Source of the DNA: an uncultured Anaerolineae bacterium
GTDB lineage: Bacteria; Chloroflexota; Anaerolineae; Anaerolineales; Villigracilaceae
NCBI GenBank assembly: GCA_903910795.1
Contig: CAIWAX010000483.1
Coordinates: 1-34,504, forward strand
DNA: 34,504 nucleotides
Direction: 5' to 3'
The notes under the pieces were generated by a model. The model saw nothing but the letters and a program-made list of their open reading frames with translations. It searched no databases and was not told the origin of the DNA. Of this stretch, positions 10,671-19,424 are shown in pieces. Each line of letters opens with the position of its first letter. Within the stretch, counting starts at the first letter, position 1. The position numbers and the translations under genes were made by a program.

Positions 10671-12638
10671 TTACTTCTTGACAAGCGTCAGGTTGTAAAG
10701 GCCTGCGATTGACCAACCATCAGTCATATCCAGCGGCGGGACGGGCGGCTTGGTGCCATCGTTCTGGTGCGGGAAGTTAGTCCAGACACTCTCGTTCACA
10801 GTGTGGAAAGCCTGCGGGCGATACATGAGGGTGAAGGACGGGACATCGGTCAGGTAGATCTTGACCAGGTCGGTGTAATCCTGCTTCAACTTGGCGGGAT
10901 CAGTTTCACCGGGGATGGCGGCGATCAACTTGTCAGCATCGGGGTTGCTGTAGCCGCCCCAGTTACCGTTCCAGTTGCTGGCCGCGCCATTGAATTCAGA
11001 GCTCATCAGTTTGCGGATGCGTCCCCAGGGCTGGGTCGGGCCAGCGCCGTCGGTCCACATCATGAAGATGTCATAACCCTTGGGCAGCGGAGCGTCGGAC
11101 TTGGTGACAACGCTCAAATAAACGGACGCTTCTGGGTAGTTGGTGGTGATGTCGATGCCAATTGCCTTGCCGGCAGCGGCTACAACTTCGATGGAAGCCT
11201 GCCAGTCGGACCAGCCGTTCGGGCAGGTGGCGACATAGTGCAGGGTCTGGCCGTTGTACTGGCGCAGGCCATCAGGGCCCTTCTTGATACCAGCATCGTC
11301 GAGCATCTTGTTGGCGCCGGCGATATCCTTGCCAGCCCACTGCAAACTCTTGACAGCGGCATGGTCATACATGGCCTGTTCGTTAGCGGTCGGGTTCATG
11401 AGGGACCGCGGAACCTGGGCAAAGGTGGGGGATTGATTGGTCATGGCGTTGGCAATGATGGTGTCATAGTCAACGGCCATGGCGATGGCCTTGCGAACGA
11501 CGACCTGATCCAAACCGGGGGACTTCAGGTTGAAGAAGGCGGTCGGGAGGCTGGCGCCAATGCCGTAAGGTGCATCGGGCAGGTAGGTGGAGATAGGCAG
11601 GTTCGACTTGAGCCACAGGTCCTGAACGTTGGAGTTGAACTCCTGGCTCACATCCACTTCGCCAGCTTGCAGAGCAGTGGTACCGGCGGCGTTATCCTTG
11701 AAGATGGTGTGCGCCAGGTACTTGGGAGCGGGCAGTTTGCCAAACATGCTGGCATCGGTGCCCCAATATTTTTCATCGCGGATCAAAACGACCTTGGTGT
11801 CGTCATTAAAGAAGCGGAGATACGGGCCGGAGGAAACAACATCCATGGCCGTGTCAGCCATGAACTTGGTGGAATCGCCGCCAGTGCGCTTCTCGAGGGT
11901 CATGGTCCAGGCCTTCTGGATGACATAGTCAGTGCTCAAGTAGGCAGCAACCTGCAGGGGATTGACAGCTTTCCCATCCTTGCCCAAGATGGCCTTGACG
12001 ACCACGGTCTGGGGATCAGAAGCGGTAATGGTGTCGATGTAATCCTTGTTGCCAGTTCCGGCAGAGGTCTTATACTTGACATTGGAAGCCCAGGTGTAAG
12101 CAACATCATCGGCGGTCACCGGGGTACCATCAGACCAGTGAGCAGCCTTCTTAATTTTGAAGGTGATCGCGGTTGTGCCAGCATCCCAGGCATACGGGCC
12201 ATCGGCCAGCAGAGGATAAACCTTGCCGTCCAGCATGTTGTACAGATAGGGGGTTTCGAACATGGTCACGCGAGCGCTATCCTGCTGAGTAACCGCCAAG
12301 GCGTTGTTGCAGCTGGAGGAATAGGGATTCCAACAAGCAACCGCGCCCCATTGCTGACCATTGAAGTACAGGGTTTCATTGCGGGGCAGGGATTTGGCCG
12401 CTGCTGCGTTAGGATCTGTCGTAGGAACGGCAGTGGGGGCGACTGTTGGGGCAGCAGTGGCAGCGGGAGCCGCAGTTGCAGCAGGAGCTGCGGTGGGAGC
12501 GGGGGCAGCAGTATTAGTTGCAGCCGGGGCCGCAGGCGCCACAGTAGGGGCGGGAGCAGGCGTGGCAGCGGGTGCGCAGGCAGCCAGGATCATCGAAGCG
12601 ACGATCAGCAGGCTGGTTACAAAAAACATCTTTTTCAT
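10671..12638 (-). CDS. Extracellular solute-binding lipoprotein, family 5 (Opp/Dpp type)
   Basis: ORF 10671..12692; [23 protein letters not shown] lipobox starts at 12638 behind a GAGGAG ribosome-binding site. SBP_bac_5 features include [16 protein letters not shown]. Confidence 0.9.
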   Translation of the reverse strand: MKKMFFVTSLLIVASMILAACAPAATPAPAPTVAPAAPAATNTAAPAPTAAPAATAAPAATAAPTVAPTAVPTTDPNAAAAKSLPRNETLYFNGQQWGAVACWNPYSSSCNNALAVTQQDSARVTMFETPYLYNMLDGKVYPLLADGPYAWDAGTTAITFKIKKAAHWSDGTPVTADDVAYTWASNVKYKTSAGTGNKDYIDTITASDPQTVVVKAILGKDGKAVNPLQVAAYLSTDYVIQKAWTMTLEKRTGGDSTKFMADTAMDVVSSGPYLRFFNDDTKVVLIRDEKYWGTDASMFGKLPAPKYLAHTIFKDNAAGTTALQAGEVDVSQEFNSNVQDLWLKSNLPISTYLPDAPYGIGASLPTAFFNLKSPGLDQVVVRKAIAMAVDYDTIIANAMTNQSPTFAQVPRSLMNPTANEQAMYDHAAVKSLQWAGKDIAGANKMLDDAGIKKGPDGLRQYNGQTLHYVATCPNGWSDWQASIEVVAAAGKAIGIDITTNYPEASVYLSVVTKSDAPLPKGYDIFMMWTDGAGPTQPWGRIRKLMSSEFNGAASNWNGNWGGYSNPDADKLIAAIPGETDPAKLKQDYTDLVKIYLTDVPSFTLMYRPQAFHTVNESVWTNFPHQNDGTKPPVPPLDMTDGWSIAGLYNLTLVKK

Positions 12639-12727
12639 CGTGAATTTTCTCCTCTTCAGAATTGTTTGGAACCGTGAATAAAGGTTGGGCAAAAAGTTGG
12701 TATTTTGTTAGGGACTTCACCTCCTTT

Positions 12728-13762
12728 TCATAAGGCTGGCACTAACTCGTGCACACATCCGCACGAACGACGAAGGATGATTTCTGTGGGAAGCAAGATT
12801 TCCTGTTCGACTGGAATCTCTTGTAAAAGGTTAAATAACTGCCGGGTGGCCACACGCCCCACTTCATCCGTGGGGGCTCGTACAGTGGTCATAGGCGGGT
12901 TCAAAAACGGTGTCAGACGTGAGTCGTCAAAGCCAACCACCGAAACATCTTCTGGAACACGCAGGCCGGCTTCCTGCAAAGCAGTCAGCACACCCATCGC
13001 GGCATCGTCATTCCCGGCAAAAACTGCGTCAAAGCAACTTTTATTTTTCGCTATCAGATTCTTAATCGATAAATACGCACTTGGGCCCCTGAACTCGCCA
13101 TCCAACATCAGATCCGATCTGACAGGAATGCCATGCGCTTCCAGGGAGCTTATGTAACCTTGCTCGCGCCAGTTTGAATCTTCCTGTCCACGCGGGCCGC
13201 GCAAGAACACAATGGAACGGCGATCATGGGCTTCAATCAAGTGATCGATCAGTTTACAAGTCGCAGCTTTGTTTTCGATTGTAATAAATGGAATTTTTAA
13301 GTAAGGAGGAGGCGTACGATAGAGCAATACAAGCGGAAACTTTATGATGCACATCTGTGTGAGCTGCTCGTCACTCAAACAATCTGCGAAAACCAGCATC
13401 CCATCCGTATTATGCGGCCCAAGGGGCGGCTGGTTTTTGGTTTCAGATGCCTTATACGTGGCAACCAGCAAATTATACTGATTCTCGCTGACAACCTGCT
13501 CAACGCCGCTCAATAAAGGTGGGAAAAAGTCGGTATGTATATTGTGAACTACGATCCCTATCGTTTGCGTGCGACGGGTTGCCAGGTGCCGGGCTGCCGC
13601 ATGCGGCGTGTAGTTCAAATCCATCATCACTTGCGAAATACGCTCACCAGCTTCCTGTGAAACAGGTGCATTCCGGTTCATATAACGACTGATCGTCGCC
13701 ACAGAAACTCCGGCATGCCTTGCAACATCGCGTATTGTAACTGATGACGATTTACGGGTCAT
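12728..13762 (-). CDS. LacI-family transcriptional regulator
   Basis: VTIRDVARHAGVSVATISRYMNRN HTH and a periplasmic-binding-like domain (GNDDAAMGVLTALQEAGLRVPEDVSVVGFDDSRL). Confidence 0.95.
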   Translation of the reverse strand: MTRKSSSVTIRDVARHAGVSVATISRYMNRNAPVSQEAGERISQVMMDLNYTPHAAARHLATRRTQTIGIVVHNIHTDFFPPLLSGVEQVVSENQYNLLVATYKASETKNQPPLGPHNTDGMLVFADCLSDEQLTQMCIIKFPLVLLYRTPPPYLKIPFITIENKAATCKLIDHLIEAHDRRSIVFLRGPRGQEDSNWREQGYISSLEAHGIPVRSDLMLDGEFRGPSAYLSIKNLIAKNKSCFDAVFAGNDDAAMGVLTALQEAGLRVPEDVSVVGFDDSRLTPFLNPPMTTVRAPTDEVGRVATRQLFNLLQEIPVEQEILLPTEIILRRSCGCVHELVPAL

Positions 13763-13793
13763 AATGAGTTGTTAATAATTATATCCTATTGAA

Positions 13794-13805
13794 GTAACCG
13801 GTTAC
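13794..13805. promoter_or_regulatory. Candidate LacI-family operator upstream of the lacI-type gene
   Basis: Perfect 12-bp palindrome GTAACCGGTTAC with central CG, about 30 bp upstream of the regulator start. Confidence 0.55.
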
Positions 13806-13882
13806 ATTAAATCACGATTAACAATCCGAGTCAATAGTTTTTTGTCACTTTTTTTACATGAAATTTCAAGGTGAGGCACAAC

Positions 13883-15331
13883 CTATTTGGAAGGAATGGA
13901 GGGGAAAATCTGAACATTCCCGGCGGCAGGGCCGCGGGCAATCATGCCTACCGGCCGAGCAAGCAGCGATTCTATCTTTTGAATCACTTCCATCTCACCC
14001 GCAGGGTACATATATGTACCCTGCGGGTTTGCTCCACATGTTTCCAGGATTGGCTCAACTGCAAAAAGTGCTCTTGTAATCTGCTCCCGTTGTTCGAGGG
14101 AAAGGAAGCGCGGGAGCTGGAAGCTTTTCAGAACCCCGCCGGTCACCTGTGCGTTGATCAACATGCTTTCAATGACATGGTATCCTGCATACCCTGCACA
14201 ATATTTAAAAAGTTTCAGGCGCGAAATCATATCCATGTGAGTGATTGCCAGAGCATCCACCCCGCCCATCACCCCAAGCGCATATCGCGCAAGAACTGCA
14301 TCAAACCAGCCATAGCGTACAAGGCCCTGCCATTCATTTTGTTTATTATGATCGGAAACGCTGAAGGCGAATACATCTGTCTCGGTTGGCAGCGGCCCAG
14401 GGCCATGGCGGACTGCATGGGAGCGCAGCACCCCAATTTTAAACACGCTTGCATCTGGAACCATTTCATTTATCAGATGAATGGCATTCTCCGCGGTACA
14501 GGTAGACCAGGTTGTGTATGGATGAAAACCAGCAGCGGCATCCAGCAGTACGCCCTGGGCGCCCTCAAATATTGCAGTTTCTGCTGCTCCAAGCCACTGC
14601 GCCAAAACCGAATCGGGCACTACCAGACCAAGTTCACAAATCCGGGCAATGGATGCCATCCAATGATCTATCACATCCCCATTCTCGAAAATTGCCCATT
14701 CCCTGGTAATTGAAGCTCCGAGCGATTTATCCATGCAAAATTCAAGCAGTTGTTGGTATTTTAGTTCACGAATAGATCTCAATTTCTGGCGCAGTTTGGT
14801 CGGGTTTGCCAGATCACCTGCCATTACCTGATTTTCAGGATGCGACAGCGCATCTTCGACAGCCTCACCCACTCCCACCCCGCAACTTCCATGGCGCTCC
14901 GCGCCCCGTACCATTTCCCGAATACGGTTGGCGGCCTGGTGAAAAGGCGTTATAACAAGCGCCTGGTCACTCAACCGCAGCCGGGAAAAAACATCACGAA
15001 CACCCTTCCCTTCGAGTACCTGCCCTTCAACGAGTAAGGCGCCGGGGTGAATCACAACATCTCTGGAAAGGTAAGTTCTGACTCCAGGGATGAAAGTTCC
15101 AGAACCAAATTGAGAAAACGTATGGTGGCGCCCATCCGGGGTAATCACATTATGGCCGGCCTGGGCGCCGCCATTATAGCGAACTACGATACTGGATTTA
15201 AAGTGACGGACCAGATAATCTGTCAGCAAACCCTTTCCAGCATCCCCAAAACCAAGATCCACAATAATGTATGCGCGCAAAGTGAAAAAGCTCCTGGCGA
15301 CATCGCTGAGGTGAGAGTTATGATTTTGCAA
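13883..15331 (-). CDS. Divergent adenylosuccinate synthetase (PurA)-like protein
   Basis: VDLGFGDAGKGLLTDYL ... VVRYNGGAQAGHNVI ... EGAQGVLLDAAAGFHPYTTWSTCT; PurA fold with altered P-loop-like motif; 482 aa. Confidence 0.8.
   Translation of the reverse strand: MQNHNSHLSDVARSFFTLRAYIIVDLGFGDAGKGLLTDYLVRHFKSSIVVRYNGGAQAGHNVITPDGRHHTFSQFGSGTFIPGVRTYLSRDVVIHPGALLVEGQVLEGKGVRDVFSRLRLSDQALVITPFHQAANRIREMVRGAERHGSCGVGVGEAVEDALSHPENQVMAGDLANPTKLRQKLRSIRELKYQQLLEFCMDKSLGASITREWAIFENGDVIDHWMASIARICELGLVVPDSVLAQWLGAAETAIFEGAQGVLLDAAAGFHPYTTWSTCTAENAIHLINEMVPDASVFKIGVLRSHAVRHGPGPLPTETDVFAFSVSDHNKQNEWQGLVRYGWFDAVLARYALGVMGGVDALAITHMDMISRLKLFKYCAGYAGYHVIESMLINAQVTGGVLKSFQLPRFLSLEQREQITRALFAVEPILETCGANPQGTYMYPAGEMEVIQKIESLLARPVGMIARGPAAGNVQIFPSIPSK
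13997..14028. repeat. Perfect 32-bp palindrome: two 15-bp units head to head inside the PurA-like CDS
   Basis: ACCCGCAGGGTACATATATGTACCCTGCGGGT equals its own reverse complement; encodes NPQGTYMYPAGE. Confidence 0.97.
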
Positions 15332-16220
15332 TCACCTCTGCAAAAGGCGTGAGTGTCCGGATGACTGCGCCACGCCGGTCAGCAGGCAAGCCGGCATTGT
15401 TTAAGAGAACCGCCAGTTGCTCAATGTTTGAAGCGCGCCTTTCATTGAGCAAAATAGCTCCTGCGGCTGCGAAGCAAACATCAACGGGAGATTCAAGGCA
15501 AAGAACGTTATCCCCAAACAAGTCCCGCCAGCGGCGCTCGCAGCGTTTTGCGCGGACAAGGTCTGGGATGATAAAAAACGGAACAAACGATTTTTGAACT
15601 TCAGCAACAATCTCTTCGCAGGTGAGATCTTCATCCAGGTTGTCTCCAATAATTGTCTCGACGACATGCCTGGAAAGAACGGGATACGGCACCTCATCCC
15701 CTGTCATAAAAAGATAACCTCGTTTTTTCCGCTTTAGCATGCAATCCATTTCAGAATGCATGGCGAGGAAATACAAAGCCAGTTCATAAGATTCCTGTCC
15801 GGTGCCCCCGCCGCCGCTTTCAATATAAGACCAGGTTAACCATTGATCCATTAATTCGGCTGTCGATTCAAACTGGCCAACCTGAAGCGGCGCATTATCG
15901 CTGATAGCATCTCCAACAGCCATGAAAAGGAGCTGCGGATCCGGGATCTGACAATCCATCAAAGTTTTCATGAAAGCAGGTAGCTGCCGGGTGGCCATGA
16001 TTCTTGGGATTTCGCCCATCGAGCCAGTCACATCCAGCGCAAAAACGATACCCAGCGCTTGTGGGTGATCAGCGCCATCGCGGCTTTCACGGAGGCGCAC
16101 ACCTTTCGGATCCATGAGCGGATGACATTTTTCTTGTTTAAAAACCTTTTGCGCGGGAATATCCGCGCGTCCGTGAAGAAGCGCCTCATGTGCCGCATAG
16201 CTGTAATTACCATTACCCAT
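15318..16220 (-). CDS. VWA domain protein
   Basis: LGIVFALDVTGSMGEIPRIM MIDAS-like motif, GGGGTGQESYELALYFLA; 300 aa. Confidence 0.82.
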   Translation of the reverse strand: MGNGNYSYAAHEALLHGRADIPAQKVFKQEKCHPLMDPKGVRLRESRDGADHPQALGIVFALDVTGSMGEIPRIMATRQLPAFMKTLMDCQIPDPQLLFMAVGDAISDNAPLQVGQFESTAELMDQWLTWSYIESGGGGTGQESYELALYFLAMHSEMDCMLKRKKRGYLFMTGDEVPYPVLSRHVVETIIGDNLDEDLTCEEIVAEVQKSFVPFFIIPDLVRAKRCERRWRDLFGDNVLCLESPVDVCFAAAGAILLNERRASNIEQLAVLLNNAGLPADRRGAVIRTLTPFAEVIAKS

Positions 16221-16271
16221 TTTGACATCTCCTTTTCTTCAAAAAAACTCAGGTGGCGGTTCGAACAAAGA

Positions 16272-17333
16272 TTATGCACCCTGCGGGCCGGATGGCATGA
16301 CGATCGGCATAAACTGTGGCGGCCCAAAGACCTCCCTGGCAATGATGCCAAGTTCGTCATGAATCGTCCAGGCATTTAAATCTAATTTATCAGCGTAATC
16401 TAGCCGGGCAATTCGCTGCACGATGTCAGCCAGTTTTGCAGGAACTGACGCAGGTAAAAATCCAGTTTCAGGATCTCCGCCCAAAATCGCAGCGATACAA
16501 CGGGCACTCATCACAAGATCCAATTTTTCTGATATGTACCCTGCGGGCAGGGTCGAATGAAGATTGATCGTTTTGGGATAGAAAGGTTCAGAACCCTCTG
16601 AAATGGCGGGTAGTTTTGCCCCTAATTTACCAGCAGAGCTGTACCCTACAAGCCGTACACCGTGTTCATGCTCCTGTACGAGTATATGCTCCGGTAATAC
16701 CGCTCCGTGAGCCATTCCGGAAGTATGTAAGAAGGAAAGAATTTCGAGAATTCGCCTCCAGACCCAGACAGAAGCCTGAGGCGGAATCCCGCTTGGATAA
16801 GCCTGGATAACATCTTTAAAAGTATGGGTAAATCCACCCTCCCGACGGAATATGCTCACCCGATTGCCAGCCAATGATCCAGATGAAATATTGCCGTGGA
16901 TTACGGGTTGAGGAATAAGCCTTGTAAAAACTTCTGCGCCGGGCGCATCGCTATGTTGAAGAGTCTGGAGAGTATCCCACTCATTATCAAAAAGGAGCAC
17001 ATGCGCTGGATCACGCAACAACTTCAAGATAACAAGCTCGGTGGGCCAGCGCGCGCGCCTGGCGGAATATACATCTGAGATGGCGCCGTGCGCAATACAT
17101 TTATCCAACGACCAGTGGCCGTTGCCGATTGAAACCAGGGACGAAGTGTGAAAGAACTCTGGAGAATTCCAGGCCCGGAATGCCTCTCGAAATCTCGCCG
17201 CCGAAACCGAGCCTTCATCCAGGCGAACAGTAGCTCCACAATAAGGACAGATAATCGACCGCGCAAATTGATGCGGCGTGAGGGGTGCATTACATTGTGG
17301 ACACATTATCGCACGTTCCATTTTTTCAACCAT
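16272..17333 (-). CDS. Zinc-ribbon protein with protein-kinase-like (probable pseudokinase) domain
   Basis: CPQC..CPYCG N-terminal ribbon; kinase-like GAISDVYSARRARWPTELVILKLLRD; catalytic-loop position reads HGAVLPEHILV and the DFG position VGYSSAG. Confidence 0.72.
   Translation of the reverse strand: MVEKMERAIMCPQCNAPLTPHQFARSIICPYCGATVRLDEGSVSAARFREAFRAWNSPEFFHTSSLVSIGNGHWSLDKCIAHGAISDVYSARRARWPTELVILKLLRDPAHVLLFDNEWDTLQTLQHSDAPGAEVFTRLIPQPVIHGNISSGSLAGNRVSIFRREGGFTHTFKDVIQAYPSGIPPQASVWVWRRILEILSFLHTSGMAHGAVLPEHILVQEHEHGVRLVGYSSAGKLGAKLPAISEGSEPFYPKTINLHSTLPAGYISEKLDLVMSARCIAAILGGDPETGFLPASVPAKLADIVQRIARLDYADKLDLNAWTIHDELGIIAREVFGPPQFMPIVMPSGPQGA
16273..16287 (-). repeat. 15-bp unit forming the C-terminus and stop of the pseudokinase gene
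   Basis: TATGCACCCTGCGGG; encodes PQGA followed by the stop. Confidence 0.85.
16533..16547 (-). repeat. 15-bp unit (PAGYI) within the pseudokinase CDS
   Basis: TATGTACCCTGCGGG; protein context STLPAGYISEKLD. Confidence 0.9.
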
Positions 17334-17376
17334 CCTTAACGTAATGACAAACTAACCATTCAATAGGGCCCTGTCA

Positions 17377-17413
17377 TACTGAACTTACATTTGCCCTGTG
17401 GGTGGGTACTTTC
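17377..17413 (-). repeat. 37-bp inverted repeat, left copy, contains a 15-bp unit
   Basis: TACTGAACTTACATTTGCCCTGTGGGTGGGTACTTTC; exact reverse complement at 18557-18593. Confidence 0.95.
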
Positions 17414-17429
17414 TATTATGATACAACAA

Positions 17430-17444
17430 TATGTACCCTGTGGG
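17430..17444 (-). repeat. 15-bp unit, intergenic
   Basis: TATGTACCCTGTGGG. Confidence 0.85.
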
Positions 17445-17629
17445 ACAGCTTTTGGTTGCAAATTTTGGCACATTCCCCCCACTTGTGCTTAAATGCACGT
17501 GCGCTGTCTGAAAGTGCTATAATTTTAATGAAGGGGAAGAGGCGTAGCCCTTTATGTGCCCTGCAGAGCAGCTCGCCGCGTTGTCGAACCCATAGGGTAC
17601 GTATAAATCATCAAGGAGCATGAATCGTT

Positions 17630-18553
17630 GTGACCGCGGATATTACTGCCTTACGTAACGCGCTAATCGATGAAATCATCCGCGCTGTGGGTCTGCCCCT
17701 AAACGCCAGACTGCCTCGGTTCCTGTTAGCCAAAATATTTCACGGGCCAATCGAGGAGTTTTCCAGCAGCGGCGCAACTTTCGATCAAATGGTTGCCGAT
17801 GAGGGATTCGAGAAAGCAGCAGCCTGGCTGTTACCCCGGGCTTGCTCAAGCGTAACTGCGCATGGAACAGAGCACATCCCAGCGCGAGGCCCCTTGCTCA
17901 TCATTGCCAACCATCCAGGGACATTTGATGTCCTGCTGATTGCATCCTGCATGAACCGCGATGATATCAAAATCATCACCAGCGATATCGTCTTTTTAAA
18001 GAATCTGCCAAATACCTTTACGCATCTCATTTTCCGCGCCCGCACAAATGACATTTATAGCCGTATGACCGCAATTCGCGCAGGTATCCGCCATCTGCAA
18101 AGTGGTGGGGCCTTGATTCTCCTGGGTAGCGGGTTACTCGATCCTGATCCGGAAATCTCTGCGCTGGCAGAGAAGAACCTTGAGCATTGGTCTCCCTCAA
18201 TTGATTTATTTTTGGAAAAGGTACCCGAGACGAATATTCTCGTCACAATCGTGAGTGGCATGCTTTCCCGCAGTTGGAGCGATCATCCAATTACCTGGTT
18301 GAGACGCGCTGAATGGCGGAAACACTTACTGGCAGAGGTCGGACAGGTGGCTCAACAGCTTTTATTCCCCGGCAGCCTGTACCTGACACCGCATATTAGT
18401 TTTGCCCAGGCTGTAGGTATAGCCGAATTACAGCGTGAAAGCAGTTCTGGTCGAAACTTGCCAGCCATTATTACCCGCGCAAAAACTTTAATGGCACAAC
18501 ATCTGGACCGAATCACTTATGTACCCTGCGGGTCGGCAGAAGCAGGGAACTGA
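17630..18553 (+). CDS. PlsC-like 1-acyl-glycerol-phosphate acyltransferase family protein (GTG start)
   Basis: LLIIANHPGTFDVLLIA (HX4D motif); AAGGAG upstream of the GTG at 17630. Confidence 0.8.
   Translation: MTADITALRNALIDEIIRAVGLPLNARLPRFLLAKIFHGPIEEFSSSGATFDQMVADEGFEKAAAWLLPRACSSVTAHGTEHIPARGPLLIIANHPGTFDVLLIASCMNRDDIKIITSDIVFLKNLPNTFTHLIFRARTNDIYSRMTAIRAGIRHLQSGGALILLGSGLLDPDPEISALAEKNLEHWSPSIDLFLEKVPETNILVTIVSGMLSRSWSDHPITWLRRAEWRKHLLAEVGQVAQQLLFPGSLYLTPHISFAQAVGIAELQRESSSGRNLPAIITRAKTLMAQHLDRITYVPCGSAEAGN
18518..18532 (-). repeat. 15-bp unit near the C-terminus of the acyltransferase
   Basis: TATGTACCCTGCGGG encoding YVPCG, 6 residues before the stop. Confidence 0.9.
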
Positions 18554-18556
18554 ATG

Positions 18557-18593
18557 GAAAGTACCCACCCACAGGGCAAATGTAAGTTCAGTA
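18557..18593 (+). repeat. 37-bp inverted repeat, right copy
   Basis: GAAAGTACCCACCCACAGGGCAAATGTAAGTTCAGTA, reverse complement of 17377-17413. Confidence 0.95.
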
Positions 18594-18602
18594 AGAGCTG
18601 AA

Positions 18603-18647
18603 TATGTACCCAGTGGGTACGTACCATGCGGGTACGTACCCTGCGGG
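18603..18647 (-). repeat. 3 x 15-bp tandem array in the leader of the exporter ATPase gene
   Basis: TATGTACCCAGTGGG, TACGTACCATGCGGG, TACGTACCCTGCGGG. Confidence 0.93.
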
Positions 18648-18677
18648 TTAGCGAGTCAGTGTTATCAGAGGATTTGT

Positions 18678-19421
18678 ATGGAAGAATTGCCGTCGAACCC
18701 CACACACCCGGCCCTGCCCGCAGGGTACGTAATCCAGGCAACAGGAATAAAGAAGGTTTACAAACGCGGCAGGGAAGAAATTGTAGCCTTATGGGATACC
18801 AACCTGAGCATCCTGCCCGGGGAATTTATCGTCATGATCGGCCCAAGTGGCAGCGGCAAATCAACCCTGTTGCACTTGTTGGGAGGGATTGACCGGCCCA
18901 CCCGAGGTGAATTGCGCGTCAATGGGGTTGACCTGATCACCGCCAACGAGGATGCTCTGACCCGTTTCCGGCGTGACAACATCGGGTTTGTTTTCCAATT
19001 CTATAATCTATTGCCCTCACTCAACGCCCTGGACAACGTCATCCTGCCTCTACTGGCAAAAGGGATGAGTTGGAAAGCCTCCCGGGAGCGTGGGGCGGTT
19101 GTGCTCGAGCAGGTTGGCCTGAGCCACCGCCAAAAGCACACGCCCAGCCAGCTTTCTGGCGGAGAACAGCAGCGCGTTGCCATTGCGCGCGCCATGGCGC
19201 TCGAGCCGCGCGTCATCCTGGCCGATGAACCAACTGGCGACCTGGATAGAGCCTCTTCCAACAGCATTATCAACTTGATGGTTGATCTCAAACAACGCCT
19301 GGGGGTGACCTTCATTGTTGCCACCCACAACCTGAACCTGCTCCAGGTGGCTGACCGCTCGTATGAATTAACAGATGGTCATCTCAACCGCATGTCCAAC
19401 GGACCCGCAGGGTATATATAA
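18678..19421 (+). CDS. ABC transporter ATP-binding protein, MacB/LolD type
   Basis: Within ORF 18519..19421; ATG at 18678 behind AGAGG. Walker [36 protein letters not shown]. Confidence 0.92.
   Translation: MEELPSNPTHPALPAGYVIQATGIKKVYKRGREEIVALWDTNLSILPGEFIVMIGPSGSGKSTLLHLLGGIDRPTRGELRVNGVDLITANEDALTRFRRDNIGFVFQFYNLLPSLNALDNVILPLLAKGMSWKASRERGAVVLEQVGLSHRQKHTPSQLSGGEQQRVAIARAMALEPRVILADEPTGDLDRASSNSIINLMVDLKQRLGVTFIVATHNLNLLQVADRSYELTDGHLNRMSNGPAGYI
18717..18731 (+). repeat. 15-bp unit (PAGYV) near the N-terminus of the exporter ATPase
   Basis: CCCGCAGGGTACGTA; context [12 protein letters not shown]. Confidence 0.9.
19404..19418 (+). repeat. 15-bp unit (PAGYI) as the last five codons of the exporter ATPase
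   Basis: CCCGCAGGGTATATA directly followed by TAA. Confidence 0.88.
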
Positions 19422-19424
19422 GCT

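Noticed and set aside
12420-12600. Ala/Pro/Thr-rich low-complexity tract in the binding protein
   Set aside because: Ordinary flexible linker after the lipoprotein cysteine; common in this protein type.
10767-12677. 636-aa plus-strand ORF opposite the solute-binding protein
   Set aside because: Antisense shadow of a well-supported CDS; low-complexity Gly/Val/Ser/Arg composition with no recognisable domain.
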